Source: Flavobacterium commune
GTDB taxonomy: Bacteria > Bacteroidota > Bacteroidia > Flavobacteriales > Flavobacteriaceae
Length of the DNA: 64,000 nt
Assembly: GCF_001857965.1 (NCBI RefSeq)
Contig: NZ_CP017774.1
Location: forward strand, 248,001 to 312,000
Direction: 5' to 3'
Shown here piece by piece: positions 54,611-63,467 of this stretch. Numbering within the stretch: position 1 is the first letter of the stretch; every line of letters starts with the position of its first letter. The position numbers and the translations under genes were made by a program. The notes under the pieces were generated by a model that had not been told where the DNA came from, searched no databases, and was given only the letters and a program-made list of their open reading frames with translations.

Positions 54611-54749
54611 CACTTTATTTTGATATAAAAAATATTTCTCAAACACTTTACAATTTACTTACATTTAACAGCATGACTGGATCATTTTCGAATAAAAATA
54701 AGTTTTCATAGATATTTTGCTATTAACAATTATTAATTATATTTGATTA

Positions 54750-56462
54750 ATGAAAAATAAAACCACCCAAATAACAACAATATATATCCTTATTGCCTCA
54801 ATTTTGGCGGTTTTTCTTTATAAAATTACCTCTTTATACCTCAACCAGGAAGATTACCTCATTTTCAACCTTTTCAAAGATTTCTTTTTGATCCTCTTAA
54901 CCGGATTTGCTTTTAAATATGTATTATCTAAAAACGAAAGCAAAAACAAAACAATTTTTGAACAATTAGAAAACACCAACAATGAAATAAAAGAATCAAA
55001 TGAGAAGTATGACATTGTTGCCAAAGCTACAAGTGATACCATTTGGGACTGGAAAATTCAGGAAGACAAAATGATTTGGAGCAAAGGAATAAAAGCTATT
55101 TTTGGATACGAAGAAGATCAGGTTGGAGACAGTTCGAGTTGGTGGTTTGGAAACATCCATCCGGAAGACAGTATAAAAATGTCAATAAGACTCTATTCGT
55201 TTATAGAACAAAAAACCGAAAAATGGCAAGATGAATACCGGTTTAAATGCGCAGACAACACCTATAAATACGTATTAGACCGAGGTTTCCTTTTAAAAGA
55301 TGAAAATGGAAAAGCCGTCAGAATGATAGGAGCACTCCAAGATGTTACCAAACAAAAAGAAGAAGAACTCAGACTAAAATTACTGGAAACCGTAATTTTA
55401 CAAACCAAAGAATCCATAGTAATTACCGAAGCTACTTTTAACGAAAAATTACTACCAAAAATAATCTACACCAACCCTGCATTTACCCAAATGACAGGAT
55501 ATCAACCAGAAGAAATCATCAACAATTCTCTTGATATCCTTAAAGGCCCCAACACCGAATTGAGTGTTATTAAGAAAATAATACAAATAATTCAAAACAA
55601 GGAAGAAGGTTTACTTGAAATAAGATGCTATAAAAAAAACAAAACCGAATTCTGGTTGCGTTTTACAATGATTCCTATTTACAATTCTGAAAACGAATTA
55701 TCTCACTGGGTATCCATTCAAAGAGATGTAACCGAAGAAAAAAATCAGGAAAAAGAAAAAGAACAACTCATTAAAGAACTTACACAAAACAATAAGGACC
55801 TAAAACAATTCTCTTATATCACCTCTCACAATCTGAGAGCACCAATGTCTAACTTAACCGGATTACTAAATCTAATTGAAGACATTGAAATTGAAGACCC
55901 TGAACTAAATGAGATTGTCAACGGTTTTAGCAAATCAACCCATTTATTAAACGAAACTATCGAAGACTTAACAAAAGTCATGATAATTAAAGACAACACC
56001 TCTATTGAAAAAGAAAACATTTCACTCAAAGAGGTTTTCGAAAATGTTTTCAGCCAATTATCCAATCAAATTGAAATAATTAAGCCATACTTAAAATTAG
56101 ACATTGAAAACGTAAGTGTTCTTAACAGCAACAAAGCATACATGGAAAGCATTTTGCTAAACTTACTCACAAACTCTCTAAAATACAGAGCCACCGACAG
56201 AACTTTAAAAATCACCATAATAGCACAACAAAGCGGAAATACCGTAGAACTCATTTTCAAAGATAACGGAATAGGTATTGATTTAAATAGAAACAAAGAC
56301 AAAATTTTTGGCTTATACCAGAGATTCCACGATTACCCTGACAGCAAAGGACTAGGACTCTACTTAGTAAAATCGCAAGTTGAAGCCATGAAAGGAACCA
56401 TCAATATCGAAAGCCAGGTAAACAAAGGAACCACATTTACATTAACATTTAAAAGCAAATAA
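54750..56462 (+). CDS. Membrane-anchored PAS-domain sensor histidine kinase
   Basis: This 570-residue kinase has two membrane helices at about 9-30 and 38-58, with almost no periplasmic loop. Two PAS domains follow, at about 80-205 (a PAS_3-type: WDWKIQEDKMIWSKGI, then GALQDVTKQKEE) and 215-330 (IIYTNPAFTQMTGY, VSIQRDVTEEK). H360 in YITSHNLRAPMSNL is the phosphoacceptor. The HATPase domain at about 460-570 has NLLTNSLKYRA, FKDNGIGIDLN and SKGLGLYLVKSQVEAMKG. The receiver gene begins 3 bp after the stop. It closely resembles the kinase at 43977-45470 in the catalytic half, suggesting an ancient duplication. Confidence 0.92.
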   Translation: MKNKTTQITTIYILIASILAVFLYKITSLYLNQEDYLIFNLFKDFFLILLTGFAFKYVLSKNESKNKTIFEQLENTNNEIKESNEKYDIVAKATSDTIWDWKIQEDKMIWSKGIKAIFGYEEDQVGDSSSWWFGNIHPEDSIKMSIRLYSFIEQKTEKWQDEYRFKCADNTYKYVLDRGFLLKDENGKAVRMIGALQDVTKQKEEELRLKLLETVILQTKESIVITEATFNEKLLPKIIYTNPAFTQMTGYQPEEIINNSLDILKGPNTELSVIKKIIQIIQNKEEGLLEIRCYKKNKTEFWLRFTMIPIYNSENELSHWVSIQRDVTEEKNQEKEKEQLIKELTQNNKDLKQFSYITSHNLRAPMSNLTGLLNLIEDIEIEDPELNEIVNGFSKSTHLLNETIEDLTKVMIIKDNTSIEKENISLKEVFENVFSQLSNQIEIIKPYLKLDIENVSVLNSNKAYMESILLNLLTNSLKYRATDRTLKITIIAQQSGNTVELIFKDNGIGIDLNRNKDKIFGLYQRFHDYPDSKGLGLYLVKSQVEAMKGTINIESQVNKGTTFTLTFKSK

Positions 56463-56465
56463 AAC

Positions 56466-56870
56466 ATGTTAGATTTAATTCTATGTGTCGATGACGACCC
56501 AATAACACTTATGTTATGTAAAAAAGTAATCAGCAAAGCCTCTTTTTCGAATACTATTATTACTGCTAAAAACGGCGAAGAAGCACTGGAATACTTCAAC
56601 TCAATTATAAATAAAGAAGCAACAAAAGAATTACCTCAATTAATATTTCTAGACCTAAACATGCCTATTATGGATGGCTGGGAATTTCTGGACAATTTCA
56701 GCACCGATAAATACGCAGAAGTAAACTCAACCAAGATCGTGGTTTTATCTTCTACAATAGACCCTGAAGACCACGAAAAGTCTAAAAAATACCCAATGGT
56801 TATTGATTTCCTTTCAAAACCAATAACCACAAATATGTTAACGTATTTAGAATCTAAAATACAACTCTGA
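56466..56870 (+). CDS. Stand-alone response regulator receiver
   Basis: This 134-residue protein is a receiver domain only, as in the pair at 45460. Acidic residues D9-D10-D11 (CVDDDPIT) and phosphoacceptor D63 (FLDLNMPIMDGWEF) are present. The switch region is VVLSSTIDPEDH, and the conserved Lys is in FLSKPITT. Its start is 3 bp after the kinase stop. It has no output domain, so its target must be another protein or a relay. Confidence 0.93.
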   Translation: MLDLILCVDDDPITLMLCKKVISKASFSNTIITAKNGEEALEYFNSIINKEATKELPQLIFLDLNMPIMDGWEFLDNFSTDKYAEVNSTKIVVLSSTIDPEDHEKSKKYPMVIDFLSKPITTNMLTYLESKIQL

Positions 56871-56900
56871 GCAGCAGAATAAAAAAAAAAATTAGCCCAT

Positions 56901-56932
56901 AAAAAAACCTCGAATTTCTTCGAGGTTTTTTT
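56901..56932. terminator. Bidirectional terminator between the receiver gene and rpsT
   Basis: A 14-bp perfect stem (56901-56914 with 56919-56932) with a TTTC loop and long A- and T-runs at the ends serves both convergent genes. Confidence 0.92.
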
Positions 56933-56951
56933 ATATCTTAAAATTGTAAAA

Positions 56952-57203
56952 TTACAATTTAGCAACAAATTTAGTTAATTTTGATTTTAAGTTAGAAGCT
57001 TTATTATCATGAATAACATTCTTTTTAGCTAACTTATCAATCATTGAAATTACACTTGATAATTTAGCAGTAGCATCCGCTTTATCAGTAGCTAAACGCA
57101 AAGCTTTAATGGCGTTACGTGTAGTTTTGTGTTGGTATCTGTTTAATACTCTTTTTTTCTCGTTGCTTCTAATTCTTTTTAAAGCTGACTTATGATTTGC
57201 CAT
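56952..57203 (-). CDS. rpsT: 30S ribosomal protein S20
   Basis: S20 binds the 5' domain of 16S rRNA and aids early 30S assembly. The 83-residue sequence begins [21 protein letters not shown], the standard S20 opening, and has the three-helix, Lys/Arg-rich composition, ending [23 protein letters not shown] (typical KNVIHxNKA segment). It is transcribed alone leftward, between the tRNA-Glu cluster and the receiver gene. Confidence 0.97.
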   Translation of the reverse strand: MANHKSALKRIRSNEKKRVLNRYQHKTTRNAIKALRLATDKADATAKLSSVISMIDKLAKKNVIHDNKASNLKSKLTKFVAKL

Positions 57204-57369
57204 TTTGACTTTTTTTTTAATTGTAATAATTATTTTAACTATTAGCTAAAAAAGAAAAACCTCCCACAATTACATTAAACATAATGAAATCACTTTGGTT
57301 TTAACTAATAAAATAAACACCAGAGACACTTGCTATTTATTTCATAAAACTATTTCACAACTAATTCTG

Positions 57370-57441
57370 TAGTCCGTAGGGGAATCGAACCCCTGTTACC
57401 AGGATGAAAACCTGGCGTCCTAACCCCTAGACGAACGGACC
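57370..57441 (-). tRNA. tRNA-Glu (UUC), copy 1
   Basis: A full cloverleaf is readable: acceptor GGTCCGT paired with ACGGACT, a D-arm containing CTAGGGGTTAGGA, the anticodon stem-loop CCAGGTTTTCATCCTGG (anticodon TTC), and a T-arm AGGGGTTCGATTCCCCT. CCA is not encoded. Its D-loop and T-stem differ from the other two copies. Confidence 0.95.
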
Positions 57442-57487
57442 AATTATTCCTCTAAGTTAGTTAAGTTTTCTACCTTCTAGAAACTTG

Positions 57488-57559
57488 TAGTCCGTGGGGG
57501 AATCGAACCCCCCTTACCAGGATGAAAACCTGGCGTCCTAACCGATAGACGAACGGACC
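57488..57559 (-). tRNA. tRNA-Glu (UUC), copy 2
   Basis: Cloverleaf with the same acceptor and anticodon arms as copy 1, a D-arm with CTATCGGTTAGGA, and a T-arm GGGGGTTCGATTCCCCC. It appears identical to copy 3. CCA is not encoded. Confidence 0.95.
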
Positions 57560-57609
57560 ATTTTTCCTTTTAAAAAAGTTCAGGAAAGATATTTTCAATA
57601 TTTCATTTG

Positions 57610-57681
57610 TAGTCCGTGGGGGAATCGAACCCCCCTTACCAGGATGAAAACCTGGCGTCCTAACCGATAGACGAACGGACC
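57610..57681 (-). tRNA. tRNA-Glu (UUC), copy 3
   Basis: Cloverleaf appears identical to copy 2. A ~50-bp spacer separates each of the three genes. As the most promoter-proximal copy on the minus strand, it probably heads a single tRNA transcript. Confidence 0.95.
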
Positions 57682-57778
57682 ATTGCGCTACATTATGCTG
57701 TGCATTTCTGTATTGCGGTTGCAAAGATACAACTGTTTTTTAATTGCACAATAGCTAACTCAAAAAAAATATATTTTT

Positions 57779-59257
57779 TTAATATGCCTTTGCAAAAAAC
57801 ACTCTTCTTCCGGAAGGATTCCCAGTAAACACACAGCTTCCCGACTCCTCAACTCCATCCAAAGGAATACATCTTATCGTTGCCTTAGTCAACTCTTTAA
57901 TCTTCTCTTCTGTAGCCGCAGTTCCATCCCAATGTGCTGATACAAAACCTCCTTTATTCTCCAAAACATCTTTAAACTCTTCAAAACTATTTACTTCGGT
58001 AATATGAGTTTCTCTGTAATTAAATGCCTTGTTAAATAAATCTGCCTGGATTTGATCCAATAAATCACTTATAAAAGTCGCAATTCCTTCTTTAGACTTC
58101 ACTTCTTTTGTCAAAGTATCTCTTCTTGCCACTTCATAAGTTCCGTTTTCAAGATCTTTTGGACCAACAGCAATTCGCACTGGAACTCCTTTTAATTCCC
58201 ATTCTGCAAATTTAAAACCTGGCTTTTGCGTAGTCCTATCATCAAACTTAACCGAAATACGAAGTTTTCGCAAATCTGCCATCAATTTCTCTACTTCCTC
58301 TGTAATTTGAGCTAATTGCTCATCTGTCTTATATATAGGAACAATAACTACTTGTATTGGCGCTAAATTAGGAGGCAATACCAATCCCTGATCATCAGAA
58401 TGCGTCATCACCAAAGCCCCCATCAATCGGGTAGAAACTCCCCAGGAAGTTCCCCATACATATTCCTGTTTTCCTTCGGCATTAGCAAACTTCACATCAA
58501 ATGCTTCAGCAAAATTTTGCCCCAAAAAGTGCGAAGTTCCTGCCTGAAGAGCTTTTCCATCCTGCATCAAAGCCTCAATACAATAAGTTTCTTCAGCACC
58601 GGCAAAACGCTCTGTTTCGGTTTTCAATCCTTTAACAACCGGAATCGCCATGAAATTTTGAACAAAATCAGCATAAACATTCATCATCTTCTCTGATTCC
58701 TCAATCGCTTCCTTTCTTGTTGCATGAGCCGTATGCCCTTCCTGCCATAAAAATTCGGCTGTCCTTAAAAACAAACGAGTACGCATTTCCCATCGAACCA
58801 CATTAGCCCATTGATTAATCAACAAAGGTAAATCTCTATAGGATTGCACCCACCCTTTATAAGTTGACCAAATAATTGCCTCACTTGTAGGACGAACAAT
58901 AAGTTCCTCTTCCAGCTTAGCATTTGGGTCAACCATTAATTTTCCTGGTCTGTCAGGATCATTTTTCAATCTATAATGTGTAACCACGGCACATTCTTTA
59001 GCAAAACCTTCGGCATTTTTCTCCTCGGCTTCAAACATGCTTTTAGGAACAAACAGAGGAAAATAAGCATTTTGATGTCCTGTTTCCTTAAACATTCTAT
59101 CTAACTCGGCTTGCATTTTTTCCCAAATCGCATAACCATAAGGTTTAATAACCATACAGCCTCTAACTCCTGAATTTTCGGCTAAATCAGCCTTTACAAC
59201 CAGCTCATTATACCATTTTGAATAATCTTCTGATCGTGTAGTAAGGTTCTTACTCAT
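57779..59257 (-). CDS. proS: Prolyl-tRNA synthetase (short, archaeal/eukaryote-like form)
   Basis: This class II synthetase charges tRNA-Pro. The 492-residue form lacks the bacterial editing insertion and carries the archaeal/eukaryote-like architecture, normal for Bacteroidota. Motif 2 and the surroundings read [29 protein letters not shown], and the catalytic domain has [13 protein letters not shown]. The anticodon-binding domain follows around [12 protein letters not shown], and the C-terminal zinc-binding-type domain ends [10 protein letters not shown] well-formed promoter lies at 59311-59338. Confidence 0.96.
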   Translation of the reverse strand: MSKNLTTRSEDYSKWYNELVVKADLAENSGVRGCMVIKPYGYAIWEKMQAELDRMFKETGHQNAYFPLFVPKSMFEAEEKNAEGFAKECAVVTHYRLKNDPDRPGKLMVDPNAKLEEELIVRPTSEAIIWSTYKGWVQSYRDLPLLINQWANVVRWEMRTRLFLRTAEFLWQEGHTAHATRKEAIEESEKMMNVYADFVQNFMAIPVVKGLKTETERFAGAEETYCIEALMQDGKALQAGTSHFLGQNFAEAFDVKFANAEGKQEYVWGTSWGVSTRLMGALVMTHSDDQGLVLPPNLAPIQVVIVPIYKTDEQLAQITEEVEKLMADLRKLRISVKFDDRTTQKPGFKFAEWELKGVPVRIAVGPKDLENGTYEVARRDTLTKEVKSKEGIATFISDLLDQIQADLFNKAFNYRETHITEVNSFEEFKDVLENKGGFVSAHWDGTAATEEKIKELTKATIRCIPLDGVEESGSCVFTGNPSGRRVFFAKAY

Positions 59258-59261
59258 ATTG

Positions 59262-59312
59262 AATAGTTTGGCACAAATTTTGTTTTGTTTTATTTAACTA
59301 AATAGTTTGGCA
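59262..59312. repeat. 12-bp direct repeat in the divergent proS promoter region
   Basis: AATAGTTTGGCA occurs at 59262-59273 and again at 59301-59312, 39 bp apart. The second copy overlaps the proS -7 element. It could be an operator or a replication slip; no known regulator site is recognised. Confidence 0.5.
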
Positions 59313-59338
59313 AAACTAACTATTTTTGTAATGTGCAA
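59311..59338 (-). promoter_or_regulatory. Bacteroidota-type promoter of proS
   Basis: On the minus strand TTG (59338-59336), a 17-nt spacer and TAGTTTTG (59318-59311). A TATTTTTG on the plus strand (59321-59328) for the divergent lipoprotein gene overlaps the spacer, so the two promoters may compete. Confidence 0.65.
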
Positions 59339-59358
59339 CAATAAAAAACCTAACAGAT

Positions 59359-60327
59359 ATGAAAACTAATATTTTTTCATCCAAAGAAGTGCAAAATTAT
59401 CTCTACATTGGATTACTAAGCCTTTTTATGGTTTCTTGTGGTTCTTATCAAAATAGTTCCTATTACGAAACTGATGGTATATACGGCGCTTCAAACAACA
59501 GAAATACAGAAACAAACACTGCCTCAGGCAATTATTATAAAGATTATTTCAACTCACTACAAACAGAAAGTGAAACTCCTGAAGTTTTTACCGATATTGA
59601 CAAATACAGTGATTTCGATTCAGCTGACAATAATTTACCTTCAAGTTATGCAGGTTGGGGCAACAACCAAACCGGAACTATAATTAATGTTTACCCTGAC
59701 TATTGGGGAATGAATTATGGTTTTGGCTGGAATAACTGGGGTTGGAATAATTGGGGCTGGAACAACTGGGGAATGAATTATGGATTCGGCTGGAACAACT
59801 GGGGTTGGAATAATTGGGGCTGGAATTACGGATTCGGGTGGAACAACTGGGGAATGAACTATGGTTACGGATGGAACAATTGGGGCTGGGACAACTACTA
59901 TTATTACAACCGCCCTAACAACACCAGATACTATTCAAACACTCAAAGCAGAAGAGGCACACCAGCCATTAATTCATCTTACTCCTCAAGAAACTACACC
60001 ACAGACAGAAGAACCTACAGCACAAACAGAAACTACTCTACGAGCAGAATTGGGACTACCAGAAATTCTACATTTACAAATTCCAGAACATACAACAACA
60101 ATAACACACCTCAAACAACTACTAACAGAAGGGGTGCTACGCAATACCAAAACAACAATAGCAACACCCAACAAAGTAGAACATATTCCAGAAGCGAAAG
60201 CTACACACCTTCAAGATCCTACAGCAGCCCTTCTTATGGTGGAGACAGTGGTGGAAGATCTTCTTATGGCGGTGGTGGAAGCAGCAGCGGAGGAAGCTCA
60301 AGATCATCAGGTGGAAGTAGAAGATAA
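59359..60327 (+). CDS. Lipoprotein with tandem Trp/Asn/Gly repeats
   Basis: This 322-residue protein has a lipoprotein signal with the lipobox FMVSC (C27). Residues about 114-190 are a tandem array of short units such as WNNWGWNNWGWNYGFG and NWGMNYGFGWNN. The rest is Arg/Ser/Thr/Tyr-rich and ends in a Gly/Ser tail (SYGGGGSSSGGSSRSSGG). I know no function; a surface or matrix role is plausible. The repeat is visible as a near-periodic DNA segment (59706-59900). A second 161-codon frame overlaps the 3' half and is judged spurious. It precedes the FadL-like gene by 34 bp. Confidence 0.85.
   Translation: MKTNIFSSKEVQNYLYIGLLSLFMVSCGSYQNSSYYETDGIYGASNNRNTETNTASGNYYKDYFNSLQTESETPEVFTDIDKYSDFDSADNNLPSSYAGWGNNQTGTIINVYPDYWGMNYGFGWNNWGWNNWGWNNWGMNYGFGWNNWGWNNWGWNYGFGWNNWGMNYGYGWNNWGWDNYYYYNRPNNTRYYSNTQSRRGTPAINSSYSSRNYTTDRRTYSTNRNYSTSRIGTTRNSTFTNSRTYNNNNTPQTTTNRRGATQYQNNNSNTQQSRTYSRSESYTPSRSYSSPSYGGDSGGRSSYGGGGSSSGGSSRSSGGSRR
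59706..59900. repeat. Tandem coding repeat (Trp/Asn/Gly units)
   Basis: Units based on GGNTGGAAYAAYTGGGG recur in direct orientation with silent third-position changes. The array has clearly expanded and diverged by duplication within the lipoprotein gene. Confidence 0.8.
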
Positions 60328-60361
60328 CCCCAAACAAGCTTTTTAACTAAAAACCATTCAA

Positions 60362-61900
60362 ATGAAAAAATATCTATTTTTAATACTATCCGGGCTGGCT
60401 TTTAACTCTGCACAATCTCAGGAAATCACAAGCGGTTTGCGATTTGCACAGGACAACACCACAGGTACCGCACGCTATAGAGCTATGGGAGGTGCTTTTG
60501 GAGCTTTAGGAGGCGATTTATCTTCTTTAAACGCAAACCCTGCCGGTAGTGCCGTTTTTATTAACAACCAGCTAACATTTTCCCTTAGTAATTTTGACAT
60601 CAATAATAAATCTAATTATTTTGAGGAGCGTACTTCCGAAAAAGACAACTCATTCGATTTAAACCAGGCTGGTGCTGTATTTGTTTTTAACAATCATAGC
60701 CCAAATAACAATTGGACTAAAATTGCTTTAGCAATAAATTACGAAAAAACTAACAACCTCAACAACTCTGTATATTCACAAGGAGTCAACCCTACAAACA
60801 ATATTTCAGAATATTTTTTAAGTTATGCAAATGAAAATTTAAAGAGAGATCAAGCAGGTATCCCATTGAGTACCATTACAGATTTTAACTACTTTCAATT
60901 AGACTACGCTGATCAGCAAGCTTTTTTAGGTTACGAAGGCTACATAATCAATCCTGATGAATATAACGACGACAACACTAAATACAATTCTAACGTCCCT
61001 GCCGGCGGAAATTACTACCACGAAAACACCATTACATCTCAAGGAAACAATGGTAAACTATCTTTTAACGCTGCAACTTCATATAAAGATCAACTTTATA
61101 TAGGAGCAACACTTAACTCTCATTTTACTGATTTTAGACAAAACACTTATTTCTATGAAGTAAACGACAATCTAAACAACAATATCGTTGACTTACTGGA
61201 TACTTCATTTGAAAACGACATCTACACCTATGGCTCCGGATTTTCATTTCAATTAGGACTTATTGGAAAATTGAACGACCAGGTACGTTTGGGACTTTCA
61301 TACCAATCTCCTACTTGGAACAAACTAAATGATGAATTAAGACAAAATTTAGTTTCAAGCATCCAGGACTACACAGACAACGACAATCCTCCTATAACTT
61401 TTACCAATATCGACTCAAACAACACTGTAATTTACAGAACCTATAGACTAAGAACTCCGGGAAAAATCACAGGAAGTTTTGCTTATGTGTTTAACAAAAA
61501 AGGATTAATCAGCTTTGATTACGGTTACAAAGATTATGGTAACATCAAATATTCGATAGAAGAGGACAGCAGAAACAGATTAATCAACTCTGATATTTCA
61601 GATGCTTTAAAAGGTGTTTCAGAAGTAAGAGTAGGTGGCGAATATAAAATTGAAAGATTAAGCCTTAGAGCTGGATACCATTTTGAAGGAAGCCCATACA
61701 AAGACAAGAGAACTGTTGGCAATTTAAACAGCTATTCAACCGGTCTGGGGTATAATTTTGGAGGAACAAGAGCTGATATTTCTTATGCTTACACAAAAAG
61801 AAATTCTCAACAAGCTTTCTTTAGCCAAGGTTTTACTGATGGCGCTAAAATCAACTCCATCAACAACACTGTTACCTTTAGTTTATTATTCGAATTATAA
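60362..61900 (+). CDS. FadL/OmpP1/TodX-family outer-membrane protein
   Basis: This 512-residue protein has a signal peptide (MKKYLFLILSGLAFNSAQS), then the mature start QEITSGLRFAQ. The FadL-type N-terminal segment GTARYRAMGGAFGALGGDLSSLNANPAGSAVF is typical of the hydrophobic-compound porins in Bacteroidota, which often annotate as hemin receptor-like. Amphipathic beta strands fill the rest. The last residues, TVTFSLLFEL, end in a hydrophobic aromatic-rich strand that suits outer-membrane assembly. The substrate is unknown. It is followed by a strong hairpin terminator. Confidence 0.9.
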   Translation: MKKYLFLILSGLAFNSAQSQEITSGLRFAQDNTTGTARYRAMGGAFGALGGDLSSLNANPAGSAVFINNQLTFSLSNFDINNKSNYFEERTSEKDNSFDLNQAGAVFVFNNHSPNNNWTKIALAINYEKTNNLNNSVYSQGVNPTNNISEYFLSYANENLKRDQAGIPLSTITDFNYFQLDYADQQAFLGYEGYIINPDEYNDDNTKYNSNVPAGGNYYHENTITSQGNNGKLSFNAATSYKDQLYIGATLNSHFTDFRQNTYFYEVNDNLNNNIVDLLDTSFENDIYTYGSGFSFQLGLIGKLNDQVRLGLSYQSPTWNKLNDELRQNLVSSIQDYTDNDNPPITFTNIDSNNTVIYRTYRLRTPGKITGSFAYVFNKKGLISFDYGYKDYGNIKYSIEEDSRNRLINSDISDALKGVSEVRVGGEYKIERLSLRAGYHFEGSPYKDKRTVGNLNSYSTGLGYNFGGTRADISYAYTKRNSQQAFFSQGFTDGAKINSINNTVTFSLLFEL

Positions 61901-61920
61901 TTTCTAAAAAAAACAATCTA

Positions 61921-61967
61921 AAAATAACCGTCTTGACCTTTCACAAACAAGACGGTTATTTTTTTAG
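61921..61967 (+). terminator. Intrinsic terminator of the FadL-like gene
   Basis: A 15-bp perfect stem (61921-61935 with 61948-61962) with a 12-nt loop and a T-run continuing past the stem. Confidence 0.9.
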
Positions 61968-62047
61968 CTGTAAAAAACAATTTCTTTTAAAAAATTACAA
62001 TTCCAAATTTTAATGCAACTACAAAAAAACAGCTAAATCGAAACAAT

Positions 62048-62065
62048 CCCGATAGCTATCGGGAC
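62048..62065. repeat. 18-bp perfect palindrome
   Basis: TCCCGATAGCTATCGGGA reads the same on both strands. A shorter related inverted repeat, CCCGAACAATCGGG, lies at 62099-62112, just before rimO. Such short CCCGAT palindromes recur in Flavobacterium genomes. Confidence 0.8.
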
Positions 62066-62122
62066 AATTTGAATAAAAAAACGTAATTTTGCACTCCTCC
62101 CGAACAATCGGGACACAATAAT

Positions 62123-63436
62123 ATGAGAACCAAGTCTTTAAAAAAGAACAAAATAAACGTAATTACCTTAGGGTGTTCAAAAAACATATACGATAGTGAG
62201 GTATTAATGGGACAACTTCGCGCCAACGGAAAAGAAGTAGAACACGAAGCACCAGTTGATCAGGAAGGAAATATTATCGTAATCAATACTTGCGGATTTA
62301 TTGATAATGCAAAAGCAGAATCGGTAAATATGATTTTAGAATATGCCGACAAGAAAGAAAAAGGCCTGGTTGACAAAGTTTTTGTAACCGGATGTTTGTC
62401 AGAGCGATACCGACCTGATTTAGAAAAAGAAATCCCAAATGTGGATCAGTTTTTTGGAACTACCGAATTGCCCCAATTATTAAAAGCTTTGGGAGCAGAT
62501 TACAAACATGAATTATTAGGTGAGCGTTTAACAACAACCCCTAAAAATTATGCTTATTTAAAAATTGCCGAAGGTTGTGACAGACCTTGTAGTTTTTGCG
62601 CTATTCCAATTATGCGTGGTGCACACGTTTCGCAACCTATTGAAAAATTAGTAAAAGAAGCCGAAGGTTTAGCCCGAGATGGGGTAAAAGAATTGATTTT
62701 GATTGCTCAGGACTTAACTTACTATGGTCTTGATATTTATAAAAAACGCAACCTTGCCGAATTATTAGAGGCATTGGCAAAAGTAGAAGGAATCGAATGG
62801 ATTCGTTTGCATTATGCCTTCCCTACCGGTTTCCCAATGGATGTATTGGACTTAATGAAACGCGAACCTAAAATTTGCAATTATATTGACATTCCGCTAC
62901 AACATATTTCTGATTCTATTTTGAAATCGATGCGTCGTGGAACCACACAGGCTAAAACAACTCAATTATTAAAAGACTTTAGAGCAGCAGTTCCGGGAAT
63001 GGCCATCAGAACAACATTAATAGTTGGTTATCCGGGAGAAACTCAGGAAGATTTCGAAATTTTGAAAGATTTTGTTCAGGAAATGAAATTTGACCGCATG
63101 GGATGTTTTGCCTATTCTCACGAAGAAAACACACATGCTTATTTATTAGAAGATGATGTTCCGGATGATATCAAACAAGATCGTGCCAATGAAATCATGG
63201 AATTACAATCGCAGATTTCATGGGATTTGAATCAGGAAAAAATTGGACAAACATTCAAATGTATCATTGACAGAAAAGAAGGCGGACACTTTGTTGGTCG
63301 CACCGAATTTGACAGCCCGGATGTTGACAATGAAGTACTAATTGACGCTTCAAAATATTATTTAAAAACAGGCGATTTTGCTATGATTAAAATTATAGAT
63401 GCAACAGAATTTGACCTTTATGGAGAACCCGCATAA
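62123..63436 (+). CDS. rimO: Ribosomal protein S12 methylthiotransferase RimO
   Basis: RimO is a radical-SAM enzyme that adds a methylthio group to an aspartate of ribosomal protein S12. The 437-residue protein has the N-terminal UPF0004 cysteines (TLGCSKNIYDSE, NTCGFI, VTGCLSERY). The radical SAM site is EGCDRPCSFCAIP (C-x3-C-x2-C), and the TRAM domain is C-terminal. LIVGYPGETQEDFEIL is also characteristic. The two [4Fe-4S] clusters would be bound by the two cysteine sets. A TAATTTTG element is at 62085-62092. Confidence 0.96.
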   Translation: MRTKSLKKNKINVITLGCSKNIYDSEVLMGQLRANGKEVEHEAPVDQEGNIIVINTCGFIDNAKAESVNMILEYADKKEKGLVDKVFVTGCLSERYRPDLEKEIPNVDQFFGTTELPQLLKALGADYKHELLGERLTTTPKNYAYLKIAEGCDRPCSFCAIPIMRGAHVSQPIEKLVKEAEGLARDGVKELILIAQDLTYYGLDIYKKRNLAELLEALAKVEGIEWIRLHYAFPTGFPMDVLDLMKREPKICNYIDIPLQHISDSILKSMRRGTTQAKTTQLLKDFRAAVPGMAIRTTLIVGYPGETQEDFEILKDFVQEMKFDRMGCFAYSHEENTHAYLLEDDVPDDIKQDRANEIMELQSQISWDLNQEKIGQTFKCIIDRKEGGHFVGRTEFDSPDVDNEVLIDASKYYLKTGDFAMIKIIDATEFDLYGEPA

Positions 63437-63467
63437 AAAATAATTTTAGTTATCTAAAAAAACAATT

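Noticed and set aside
57470..57724. 84-codon minus-strand frame over the tRNA-Glu copies
   Set aside because: It covers tRNA genes whose repeats create the open frame.
59706..59900. CRISPR array
   Set aside because: The repeats are coding, short and lack unique spacers; they translate as Trp/Asn/Gly units.
59861..60346. 161-codon frame overlapping the lipoprotein gene
   Set aside because: It arises from the repeated Ser/Thr-rich DNA in another frame; the signal peptide and lipobox support the other frame.
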